Source of the DNA: Blastocladiella britannica | Lineage: Eukaryota > Blastocladiomycota > Blastocladiomycetes > Blastocladiales > Blastocladiaceae | DNA: 64,000 bases | NCBI GenBank assembly: GCA_025349905.2 | Contig: MU624548.1 | Location: 1-64,000, forward strand | Reading direction: 5' to 3' | Shown here: positions 50,971 through 60,957 of the stretch, piece by piece | How the letters are laid out: each line of letters starts with the position of its first letter | Numbering within the stretch: position 1 is the stretch's first letter | Made by a program: the position numbers and the translations under genes | The notes under the pieces: generated by a model | Databases searched by the model: none | Told to the model about the DNA's origin: nothing | What the model saw: only the letters and a program-made list of their open reading frames with translations

Positions 50971-52015
50971 TCATTTCGAAGAGTGGCTCCGTCGTTGTGC
51001 CGCCTGCGCGGCTCGTTCCCGTGCTGATTGCATACTCTGACCGTCTCCTTGGCTACTGGTGCCTCCACCGCCCAGCACGAAGGTGCCTCCGACATAGCCG
51101 TGCTGATCGACGTGATCAGCGTCCTCCCCGTCGTCGTCGAGCTCGGGGAACACGGGCTCATCGGCCGCACTGGGATCCAGCAAGTGTCCGACGCTCTCGC
51201 GCTCGAATCGTCCTAACATTTCAAAATCGACAGAATGAGGACAAGTTCATGCCCAGAAAACAAACATACATACCAACATCCTTGGTCAGCTCGCTATTCA
51301 GCGCCTTGAAATCGTTTGCGTGCTCGTCAAACACCATATGCGCCAGCTCGTGGATCAGCACCATGCGAATGTTGCGGTACGCCCGGAACCCGCTCAGATC
51401 GTTGGTGCGCAGCCGCAGCGCAATCACTTGCCCGCGGTTGCGGTTGTATCCGAGAATCGTGGCCTCTGCTGGCGACAGCTCAATCAGCTGCCCAACGGTC
51501 CACCTCCGCGTCTGCATCACCCGCGCAATCCCGGGATCATCGCGTAGCCGTTCCAGGATCGCACGCGCACCCGCCTGGTTACTGAACTGCGGCAGCGTCT
51601 GGATCTCCAGGAACGTGTGGTTGGTGTGCTCGGTGGCCAGACTCGATAATGTGTGAGGCGAGCTCTTGCTGCTGACACGGTTGTAAAGCGGGACGGGTTT
51701 GTATCCAGGCCCACGTGCCGGTGGTGGGGCCGTGGCTGCGGCTAGCGCTGCCACCACCTTGGCTGCGTCGTCGGCCCGCGTGCCCAGGAGCATCAGTTTG
51801 ATTTGCCCGGTCATCGGAAACCCGAGCGAGTCCAATAGCGCCGTATTGTCCTGCAACTTTTTGCCGCGGTACAAGAGTGACTGGGCCGGTTCGGGAACCT
51901 GGTAGATCTGTGCCAGCTGCGCTTTAATATCGCCCACGGTGGTCGCGTCGCCATCCAGGTCGCTCAATGTCGTCGATTCGCGCTGGTACGCGATAGTGAG
52001 CGTGTACTTGGTCAT
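50971..52015 (-). CDS. ubiquitin-like plus WLM-domain metalloprotease (Wss1-related)
   Basis: Exons 52015-51274 and 51212-50971 give 327 residues. Residues 1-80 are a ubiquitin-like fold (YRGKKLQDNTALLDSLGF). The WLM domain at about 115-250 contains the zinc-protease motif HELAHMVFDEH near residue 221, that is HExxH plus a third histidine. It is followed by ANDFKALNSELTKDV. The tail is acidic and Gly-rich. WLM proteins include Wss1/SPRTN-related DNA-protein crosslink proteases; the version with an N-terminal ubiquitin-like domain is a separate fungal and plant group whose substrates are less clear. Its stop is 170 bases before the galactokinase start on the same strand. Confidence 0.82.
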
Positions 52016-52155
52016 TTGCTGATTACTTTGGATTCAATGCCTGCGCCACGCTATAAATGGGATTGGAGGAAAGAATTCGCTGCCATATGTAGTATTGCGT
52101 GTATTGCTTACTCAAGTATGTGAATTACTAATTCACAGAATTTTGAAGAAGAAAA

Positions 52156-53982
52156 TCACGTCAGCCACGAAACCCCCGTCCCTGCGTGCCAGTCAGGACG
52201 GATCCCAAGTGCCTTGCACACGATCGCATACACCTCGACGTTGGCAAACGCCGGTACCACATGCTCCCGGTTCTTTTCGAAAAGACCGGTCGAATTGGCC
52301 ACCAGCGGTCCGCTGGCAATGAATATGGCACGCATGTCGTCCGAGTCCACGTCGTACCCGTGCATGCCAATCGGCAGCGGCTCGCCTGCGAGATCCTCGA
52401 ATTGGAAACCCTATCGTTACGTCGCTCCACCTTTAATGTGGGTCCTCAAATACAAAAAGGTAAATAACGAACCGGGTCAGGCACCACAACGATTGGCGGA
52501 ATGCGCAAGTTGTCGGAATACCGCATTCCAGTCGGAATATCCGAAATGCCCTGTGCGTACGGGGTATAGTGCACTGCGTTCTTTGCCAGGGTTGCAAAAA
52601 TGGCCGGCACATCTGTATAGGTCAAAAAGTAAGTGGCCGCTCTCACCTTGAATAAAATAATGTATACCTGACAGTTCCTTGGGCTCCAGCAGTACCACCG
52701 GCCACCGATCGCGAATCATCGAGACGTTGCGGAACGTGCCTAGCGACTGCGAGAGCGAGATTCGCCGAGTGTCGAGCGGCAACTTGGATAGGTCGACGGC
52801 CCCCATGACAACGCCATCGACAAAGTCGCCATGCTCCACGTCGCTCTCGCTCAGGGCCTTCGTCATGCCGTGGTCCGAGACAATAACCAGGTTGGTCGCA
52901 TCCCACCGGCCCGATGCCCGGAGCAATTCAATCAAACGTGCCAATTGAGTATCGACGGCCACTAAGGCCGCGGCGACTTGCGGCGAGTCGGGACCGTACG
53001 CGTGCCCGGCCTTGTCCACGTCGGGAATGTACAGGGCAACAAAATCTGGCGGTGCCGGGTCCACGGGCGGCGCGCTCGCCGGCCACTGCTCGCGCTTGTA
53101 CCCGGGCCACCCGGGCCAGTCGTCGGAGTCGGCGTCCGGCAAATCGGAACCGACCAGTCCCGTGGCGTTGCGTGGATCCAGCCACGTCATGATTAGGTTG
53201 ACACGTCGCGCCGCCGGCATGTCGCGGTAATGTGTCCATCGTCCCGGGCGACGGACGGGCGATGACGCATTGACGTGCTCGGCCTCGCTGCCTGGCCACG
53301 CCATCACTGCGCTCGACACGTTTTGGCGCTCGGCCGCGACCCACACGGGCGTGGCGGCCCGCCAGAACTCGGGGTTGCGGTTGGATGCCGGGTCCGTGTA
53401 CAGGAACGGCGCACTTACGTCGGGCGCCCAGAAAGCATTGGAAACGATCCCGTGCTGCGCGGGCCACTGGCCCGTTGCCAGCGTGTAGTGGTTTGGGAAC
53501 GTGACGGACGGGAACGATGGGATAAGCGACGATGCGCGCAGTCCAATACGGGTGGTATTTTGATGTGAAGTGTACAGGCTGCGCAGCGTGGGCGTCAGGC
53601 CCAAGTCCAGGTACGATGCACGGAACCCGTCGAGTGAGACCAGGATCGTGAGTGGGCGGTGCGATGCGTCAGGTGTGTTCAGGCTGTGGCGGGCGGATCG
53701 CCGCGAATTGCGCAAGTAGATACCAAGGGACACGGCGCCGGCGACAGTGGCGGCCAGCGAGACCACAATCCGCCATAGAGTGCGACGACGCCAGCGCCGC
53801 CGATGATGCGAGCCGCCGTAACTGGGTGACGATGAATTGCGATGTGATCCTCTGAGAGCCGACAGCGGGACCAGGTTCAGGGACAGGAGTTTGCCGGTCT
53901 CGAGGTCGAGTTGACTTTCGTTCTCGTCGTCGCCGTCGCCGTCGTTGAGTATCATGCTACTACTAGTGCCGAGCCACCCCAT
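52156..53982 (-). CDS. ectonucleotide pyrophosphatase/phosphodiesterase (ENPP/NPP family), type II membrane protein
   Basis: Exons 53982-52668, 52612-52473 and 52410-52156 give 569 residues. A basic stretch (HHRRRWRRR) precedes a signal-anchor helix at about 70-90, so the catalytic domain faces the lumen or outside. Metal-binding and catalytic residues are visible: D118 in VSLDGFRASYLD, the nucleophile T161 in FPSVTFPNHYT, DVDKAGHAYGPDS, VSDHGM, and the histidine in GMHGYD near the C-terminus. Several N-x-S/T sites suggest glycosylation. The enzyme hydrolyses nucleotide or dinucleotide pyrophosphates. The relationship to yeast NPP1/NPP2 is likely. The donors are GTATAC and GTTCGT. Confidence 0.88.
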
Positions 53983-54163
53983 GATTGATCGTTTGGGGAA
54001 AAAGTCGGAAAGAAGTCGAGTTCAGCGAGCCCACCGCCGCTCAAAAACGTTGGCATTTCGTGAAAACGCAACCTCATCTCCTTCCTCTCATCTCCTTCCT
54101 CTCTTCACTTTCCACCACATCAACTGTGCCGGTCTAAAACCAAACAACCAACAGCTCTTAAAC

Positions 54164-55096
54164 ATGCCCCCGATTGTGTTCTCTGACATTGGCAAGGCCG
54201 CCTCCGACCTCATCGGCAAGGACTTCCCCGTGGGCTCCATCAAGCTCGAGTCCAAGACCACCGCGTCCAACGGCGTCGTACGTTATTTATAATATTTGAT
54301 CTGTCCAATAGGCGACGCGTTTATTTATTTATTTACTGATCATTACGTTATACAACAGAACTTCACCGTCGCCGGCAACAAGGACAACAAGACTGGCGGC
54401 ATTGTGGGCGAGCTCAAGACCAAGTACGCCGACAAGTCCAAGGGCCTGACCCTGACCGAGACCTGGACCACCGCCAACGTGCTGTCGGCCGAGGTGGAGC
54501 TTGCCGACGCACTGGCCAAGGGCCTGAAGCTGACGCTGCACGGCGCGCTCCTCCCGCACCTCGGGTCCAAGAACGCCAAGTTCTCGACCGAGTACAAGCA
54601 GGACCAGTTTGCGACCCGCTCGGCCATTGACCTGTTCAAGGGCCCGACCGCCACCGCCGACTTTGCGTTCAACCGCGACGGCGTGCTGGCCGGCGCCGAG
54701 ACCGCGTACGACCTGGGCTCGGGACTGCTGCTCAAGTACAACCTGGCCCTCGGGTACGCCACCAAGGAGTACGCGGTTGCGTTCCACGCCGCCAACAAGC
54801 TCGACACGTTTGCCGGCTCGTACTACCACCGCGTCAACAAGGATCTGGAGGCTGGTGGCCGCGCCACCTGGGACCGCAAGTCGGGCGCCAACGTGACGCT
54901 CGAGGTGGCCGCCAAGTACGCCCTCGACTCGTCGGCCTTTGTCAAGGCCAAGATCGACAACGCCGGCAAGCTGGGTCTCGGCTACACGCAGGTGCTGCGC
55001 CAGGGCGTCAAGGTCTCGGCTGGCGGTATCTTTGACACCACTCGGTTGGCCGAGAACGCCCACAAGGTTGGCCTCTCGATCGTGCTGGACGCCTAA
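54164..55096 (+). CDS. POR1: mitochondrial porin (VDAC)
   Basis: Exons 54164-54277 and 54359-55096 give 283 residues, the standard VDAC length. An amphipathic N-terminal helix (PIVFSDIGKAASDLIGKDF) precedes alternating beta-strands. KLGLGYTQVLRQGVKVSAGG near the C-terminus matches the eukaryotic porin signature. It forms the metabolite channel of the outer mitochondrial membrane. The GTACGT donor joins SNGV to NFTVAGNKDN. The exon has strong codon bias toward C at third positions, as expected for a highly expressed gene. It is divergent from the ENPP gene by 181 bases. Confidence 0.93.
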
Positions 55097-55213
55097 GTTT
55101 ACTTTTTTTATTGTTTTCGTTGGCATTTACTCCCCTCAGTGAATGGAGCTGTTGTCCTCATCCACCTTATTTAACCGCCCATCCAATCATGTTCGCCTTG
55201 AGATTGAATACAT

Positions 55214-56800
55214 TCAAAACTCAACCTCGTCCATGCGAATCCCCTCCTTCTCGAGCTCGGCCATGAGCGGGTACACCGTCTCCTTGTCCATGGGTGCAAT
55301 CACGCCCTTTTGCGTGATCTTGCCGTCCAGGATCAGCTGCGCCGTGACCGCCGCGGGCACCCCGACCGTCTTGGCCATGGCGCTGGCGGTAGCGGTCCCG
55401 TACTCGACCATGGTAGCGGTGATGGTCTTGTGCGCACCATCCTTGGTCTCGACCTCGAACCGGTGCTGCAAAAACACCATGTCGCGCTCGCCCTCGGCGT
55501 ACTCGCACTTGTCGTTGAGCGTCGCGCACAGCGTGTCCAGCAGCGTGCCGGCCAGCGGTGCGGGGGTAGTGGCCGACAGCAGACCCAGCCAGCGCATGCC
55601 GGCGAGCGTGCGCGTCAGGGCCGCCGACCCGACTGCGTGGCCGGTGCGGGTCGAGACGGTCGCCTCGATCTCGGCATCGGAAGCCGTTTCGGCGAGCGAG
55701 AGGGTGCGGGTGAGCACGGCACGCTGTATGTTAACGTTCTCAGAATCAGGCCAAAAAAAAAAAAAAAACGGACCCACGACAAGTTCCCGCCCTTGGCCAG
55801 CCAGGCAGTCTCGTCGGTGCTCAGCATGCCGAGATCCACCATCGCCTGCATAAACTCGGGGAACCCCGTGTACCGCAGCGTGCCGCGGATGATCATTTGC
55901 GCCTCTGGGATGCCGTACCGCGTGTCGTACGGCGTCGAGTCGCGGTTCGGGTACCCCTCGAACGCAAACGCCGGGTAACCGGTCCAGATGGGCTTGGCCG
56001 ACTTGAGCAGCTGCGGGCCCGCAATCACTGTCGGCTTGCCATTGGCAATGTACTTGGCCTCGTTGCGCAGCGCCAGCAGCACCCCACGCGACGACCAGCT
56101 GAATTTGTACCCGATCGGGTTGTTGGAGCACTACAATATCGTTCTTTTAGTCGAATCCTCTCGAACCAATTAGCAGAAAAATTACCTCGGGCGCGGGCAG
56201 ACCGCCGCAGTAGCTCGCAAACTCGACAATCTTGCCACCCTTAGCATGTACGTCCCAGATAGTCTTGAGCGCATACCTTATGGTTTAAAACGAATGAGCA
56301 TGAGCCGCAAAGTCACAAAAGAAAAGTCAAGACGTACAAGTGATCCACGCCGGGATCCACGCCAATCTCGTTAAACACGGTGATCCCAGCGTCAATGGCA
56401 TCAGCATGCAGCTGCGCCATGGCCGGCGAAATGTACGACGTGGTGACCACGTGCTTCTTGGTGGCGATCGCCGCCCGAATCACGTCCGCATGGTGCGTGT
56501 ACGGAATCAGCGAGATGGTCAGGTCGTGTGCGGCGACCGCAGCCGCCAGAGCGTCCGCGTTGGTCACGTCAAGGGACACTGCGTGCACCCGCGGGTGGCC
56601 GGGCACAAGCGCCGAGGCCGTCTCGAGGCGGCGGGCAGCTGAATAATCACTGGGAGTCAATATTATTGCTATTGGAAAAAAAAAAAGCGAGCGTGCGTAC
56701 CAACAGTGAGCGTGTTTTCCTCGCGACGCAGGAGGTACTCGGCGCAGGGGCCAGCGACGTAGCCGGCGCCGAGCAGCAGGATCTTCTTGGTAGGAGCCAT
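55214..56800 (-). CDS. LYS9: saccharopine reductase (L-glutamate-forming saccharopine dehydrogenase)
   Basis: Exons 56800-56701, 56638-56338, 56276-56186, 56130-55774 and 55723-55214 give 452 residues, close to yeast Lys9. The Rossmann motif LLLGAGYVAGP is at 8-18. Conserved blocks are VSLDVTNADAL, SLIPYTHHADVI, YISPAMAQLH, NEIGVDPGVDHLYALKT, SYCGGLPAPE, NPIGYKFSWSSRGVLLALRN, YPNRDSTPYDTRYGIPEA and IIRGTLRYTGFPEF. The enzyme condenses aminoadipate semialdehyde with glutamate in the fungal alpha-aminoadipate route to lysine, which supports a fungal host. The exon 1/2 join uses an acceptor at 56639-56641 and gives LTVAARRLETASAL. It is only 61 bases from the divergent HIT gene. Confidence 0.92.
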
Positions 56801-56861
56801 TTTTTTCTTCACGTTGTTTTTCTTTCAACTCCAGGAGAGACGTTTCCCCAATTTTTTTACA
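56801..56861. promoter_or_regulatory. 61-bp divergent spacer between LYS9 and the HIT-protein gene
   Basis: This is the shortest divergent spacer in the window. The sequence is T/A-rich with short poly-T runs. Two promoters with separate 5' leaders can hardly fit, so leaders must be minimal or transcripts must overlap. Confidence 0.45.
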
Positions 56862-57534
56862 ATGCCCCACCACCACCACCAGCGCAAGTGCATCTTTTGC
56901 GCAGTCGGGCCGGAGGGGTTCCGGCTCGAGCATTTGGTTCGGTTTGATCATCGTCCACGTTGGCTCGGCAAACATCTCATCTCACACTTTGACGAAATCA
57001 GTCAGACCAATACGCCGTCTTTCACGACATCAACCCATCGGCCGTCTTCCACCTTCAAGTGATCCCTCGGCAACATCTCAGAGATATTAACGCGCTGGAT
57101 GCCTCGCACATTCCCATGCGTTCGTCTTTCTCTCATTGATCATTTCAACGACTCACTTCCACGTCATTGATCCCAGTCCGCCAATTCGGAGCGCTGGCAC
57201 AAGAGATCATTCAACGGGATCACTTTGTGCAAGTCACTGGCCCGAATCCTCAAATCTTGTATGTCTCATTTGCTGAATTTTTGGATCATTACTCAACATG
57301 ACTATCAAAAGGATCGGATTCCACGTCCCGCCATTCACGTCTGTCCACCACTTGCACATGCATGTCCTGGTGCTGCCAATCCGTCTCCGACGCATGTACA
57401 AGTACTCGGGGATAGCGGGTTGGTTCATCACGCTAGAAGACACCATCAAGCGCCTGGAGTCAGTTGCACCACCACCTTCCACAATACAAGGCGCCAGTGC
57501 TAATGATGATGACGATGCAATGCAAGTAGATTGA
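56862..57534 (+). CDS. HINT3-like HIT-family hydrolase
   Basis: Exons 56862-56936, 57002-57119, 57177-57258 and 57312-57534 give 165 residues. CIFC at 10-13 starts the fold. QYAVFHDINPSAVFHLQVIP and RQHLRDINALDASHIPM form the nucleotide-binding sheet. The histidine triad is HHLHMHVLVLP in the last exon, preceded by GFHVPPFTSV. The following GWFITLEDTIKRLE resembles HINT3 rather than HINT1. The family hydrolyses nucleoside phosphoramidates and aminoacyl-AMP. The last 20 residues are acidic. Two introns end in A-rich acceptors. It is convergent with the first CE4 gene, with 47 bases between stop codons. Confidence 0.82.
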
Positions 57535-57581
57535 TCCATCTTTCTAAATGCATCCCTATATTCCACAACAGCGACAAAAGA

Positions 57582-59111
57582 TCAACCAAAAACGATCATG
57601 ATCGCAGCCACCACCACGGACGTGACGACCGCAACCCACCGATCCCCATGCTTCACCGTCGCTGCTCCTGCCGATGCGTACACGTTTCCATTATTGCCGA
57701 GCGGAAGCACCAGCCGCTGCACCGCTTTTGGCTGCACGCTGCGGGCCGACGTCCACAGCGCGCGGTCCTTGGTGCCGTAAATGCACTTGTCGAGCGTGGT
57801 GTGCGCAAACCCGTACGACTCGAGCTGGCCGATGGACTGCTGAATCACATTCACCGCGGCCAGTGACGTGTCGTGGCCCAGGTAAATGTAGTGCGAGTGG
57901 CCTGGGTTCTGGTACACCCAGGTCTGGATCCAGTCGCGGACAACGGCCGGGTCGGATCCCCACTCGTAGTCGAACGAGTCCAGGCTATAAATTATACGCG
58001 TGGTGAGTCTCAAGTGAACTGCCGCGTCCAATTAAAAGTATACGAACTTCCAAGCGACCATGTGCAGGTCCGTCTGGTTGTAGAAATCGGAAATGGCGGT
58101 CGTGAAGGAGCCGTAGGGTGGGCGAAGGAACCGTGGCCGTAAGCCCAGGACCAATGTCGACGCGTAATCCAGCAGCGCCATGTCCTGGTACAGCGACTCG
58201 TTGCTCTGCTTGCTCATGTTAAAGTGCGAGTACGTGTGCGACCCAACAATGTGTCCTGCCGCCATGATATCCTGCGCGTAGCCCGGGTACGCTTGCATCG
58301 CGGATCCGATCAGGAACATGGTTCCCGTGCGGTTCGCTTGTTTGAGATTGGCCAGCAGGTTTGGCGTGTACTGGGTTGGTCTGTTTTAAACAGTCGGTGT
58401 GAGCGTTGCCTTTTCCTCGTTATTGAAGAAATACAAGTACCCGTCGTCAAAGGTGAGGACGTAATACCGCTGCAGCGGATCGAGAGATGGGCATGAAGTG
58501 TACACGTCCTTGCCTTCGGTCATTTTGTTTGCGTCCGCGTAGTAATCGCAGTCGCTAGGGCATGACCACCGCTCACCAACTGTTGCAAACAAGTGAGGCA
58601 AGTCATATCTAGAGCACTTCATAACTAATAGACCACGTACTTTCACAACGATAGTTGCCACACTGTATTTCATCGCAAGGAATTGGATCAATATCAAAGT
58701 TTGCGGACTTGCAATACATAAAGGACATACATTAGGGTATTGCTTCTCAACAATGTTGCAAGTCGAAGTCGCATAGTTGCAGGGAACGTTAACAGGACCT
58801 GTGACACATTGCGCCTCGGTGGCATTCCCAGGGGCTGGATCGCGGCAATATTGGAGTTTTTGATAGTGGCAAACGGCTGTCCACAAATCGGAACGGATCG
58901 AGAAGTGAGTGACTACAGAATGTAAATGGTATCAATGTAGCGTACAGCTGTCAACAACATAGCAGTACGTCGACTGCCACGTCGCCGTGCGGCACATGAA
59001 ACTGCAGTCGACGGCTGCCGTCGCCTCCACTCCTGGAGCACCGATCCATATCGCACACAAGATCGTGGCAGCAAGAAGCGTGATCCGCGCCGGGGATAGT
59101 GCTGGGGACAT
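57582..59111 (-). CDS. secreted CE4 polysaccharide (chitin) deacetylase, copy 1
   Basis: Six exons, 59111-58946, 58876-58731, 58662-58641, 58579-58441, 58380-58048 and 57984-57582, give 402 residues. A signal peptide occupies about 1-30. A Cys-rich N-terminal module follows (CSFMCRTATWQ, CHYQKLQYC, CGNYRCE). The NodB domain shows VLTFDDG, GSHTYSHFN (zinc HxxxH), RFLRPPYGSF, NLDSFDYEW and YLGHDT. The C-terminus ends in a hydrophobic segment (VVTSVVVAAIMIVFG), suggesting GPI anchoring. It should remove acetyl groups from wall chitin to give chitosan. The third exon is only 22 bases and encodes CGNYRCE. The next gene on the same strand is a paralogue with the same layout. Confidence 0.88.
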
Positions 59112-59320
59112 TCTAATTCTGTGTGGTATCTATTTTATATTGAAAGGTCCTGGAAAGGATATTCCCAAATTTCCCAAAACACCAAAAAAAGAGAAAGCTC
59201 TATTGAAAGTTGACACGCATATCTTGTACCACCGACACCGCCTCCGCAACCACCTTGATCCAAAACCTGACCGACCGCTGTTCCACCGGCCACCTCGCCG
59301 GCTCGCCGAACTGCAACGTA

Positions 59321-60892
59321 CTAACCAAGAAAATTCATGATCCCGGCAACCGACAGTGCCACCACGGCCGAGACCCACGGCCCGCCCGTCGCCGCCAGTG
59401 CGCGAGCACTCGAGGTGTACACGTTCCCGTTGCCCGACGACAGCACCAGGCGCTGCACCGGGTTGGGCTGAATGTCACGCGATGCGGTCCACAGCGCCCG
59501 ATCGTGGGTGCCGTAGATGCAGTTATCAAGCGTGGTGGCCACGTACCCGGCCTGCTCGAGCTGGTTGATGATCGGCGCAACCACATCCACGGCCGCCTGA
59601 GACGTGTCGTGGCCAAGGTACACCAGGTGCGAGAAGCCTGGGTTGCGGGTGGTCCACAGCTGGATCCAGTCGTGAACCACTGCTGGGTCGACGGCGTCCA
59701 GGTAGTCGAACGAGTCAATGCTGTTTATTTAAATGTCAGTTTCAATGCCGTGTGTCTGGCTGTTGAGCAATGGCATACTTCCAAGCGACCACTACAATCA
59801 TTTACATTTTACAGGTCAGTCAAGAAGCGAAGAGTGCAATAGTGGCAAAGAATGACATACAGTGCAAGTCGGTCTGGTTGTAGTAGCTCGATGCTTGCCT
59901 TGTGAACGAACCATAAGGTGGGCGCACGAACTTGGGCTTGAGTCCAAGGACCGTTTGGGTCACATAATCCTGGAGAGCCAGATCCTGGCGGAGCGATGCG
60001 TTGGATTGCAGACTCATATTGAAGTGCGAGTATCTATTTATTGATACCATGCAAGTCATCAATATGGAGTAGTTTATACAATGGAGACGACGTGCGTGTG
60101 TGATCCAATAATATGCCCAGCAGCCGCAACGTCTTGCGCAACGGCAGGGAGCTGCTGAATGCTCGAGCCAACCATAAAGAACGTGGCGAGGCGGTTCTTT
60201 TGCTTCAATACATCCAACAACGACTTTGTGAATTGCGTCGGTCTGTCATTTGACCATTACATTTTGAGGGATTGCTGCCGGCTATAATAAAAAAGGAATC
60301 AATGGCCAGGCGACATACCCATCATCAAACGACAGGACGTAGGCGCGAGTCAGAGGATCCAAGGACGGGCACGACGAAAACACATCCACTGTTTCCCTCA
60401 TCAAGTTGGTGTCGGCATAGTAGGCGCAGTCTTGCGGACAGGACCATTGTTCTCCAACTAACAGTCGAAAAAGAGGGTGTGAGCAGACTTTAAACCAACA
60501 AAACAATGAAGATCCATACTCTCGCAGTGGAAATTGCCGCAGTTGGGATACTCGGTCTGCAGCACAGGGCATGCCGACGCGCCACTGCTGTAGTCGCAGG
60601 GAATATTAATGGGTCCTGTGATGCACAGCGCTTCTGTCGCATTCCCTGGTGCCGGATCACGGCAAAGTTGCAGCTTTTGATAGTGGCAAATAGCTGTTGG
60701 ATCGGATCAGTAAATATGTTTATTGATATTAGAACGCAATTCACACGCACTGCTGTTGAAGGCGTAGCATAGCGGTGTTTGCCACGTTGCCTTGCGGCAC
60801 ATGAAGCTGCAATCCGGGGTGCTCTGAGCGAGGACCACAGCTCGAGTGACTACCACCCCGAGAACAAGGAGGATCGCAGCGAAGCGGAGCAT
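59321..60892 (-). CDS. secreted CE4 polysaccharide (chitin) deacetylase, copy 2
   Basis: Seven exons, 60892-60751, 60693-60520, 60457-60319, 60242-60096, 60033-59861, 59791-59779 and 59720-59321, give 395 residues. The signal peptide is MLRFAAILLVLGVVVTRA. The same Cys-rich module (CSFMCRKATWQ, CHYQKLQLC, CGNFHCE) and NodB motifs (SFDDG, SHTYSHFN, KFVRPPYGSF, NIDSFDY, YLGHDT) are present, as is a hydrophobic C-terminus for a likely GPI anchor. Compared with copy 1, the CGNxxCE exon is fused to its neighbour. There are extra introns inside SHT|YSH and after NQTDLH, the latter leaving a 13-base exon. The fourth intron needs a GC donor (CACAC|GCACGT). The tandem pair arose by duplication. Confidence 0.87.
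60034..60095 (-). other. candidate GC-AG intron in CE4 copy 2
   Basis: The catalytic HTYSH motif must be assembled from exon end CAC AC and exon start A TAC TCG CAC. On the minus strand the exon is followed by GCACGT, with no in-phase GT, and the acceptor AAATAG is 62 bases on. Copy 1 has this motif uninterrupted, which fixes the expected join. Confidence 0.75.
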
Positions 60893-60957
60893 TCTATATT
60901 CTTCTCTTGTATTTCCTGGATTGGATCTGTCAAAAATTATTGAAGGGAACTGTATTT

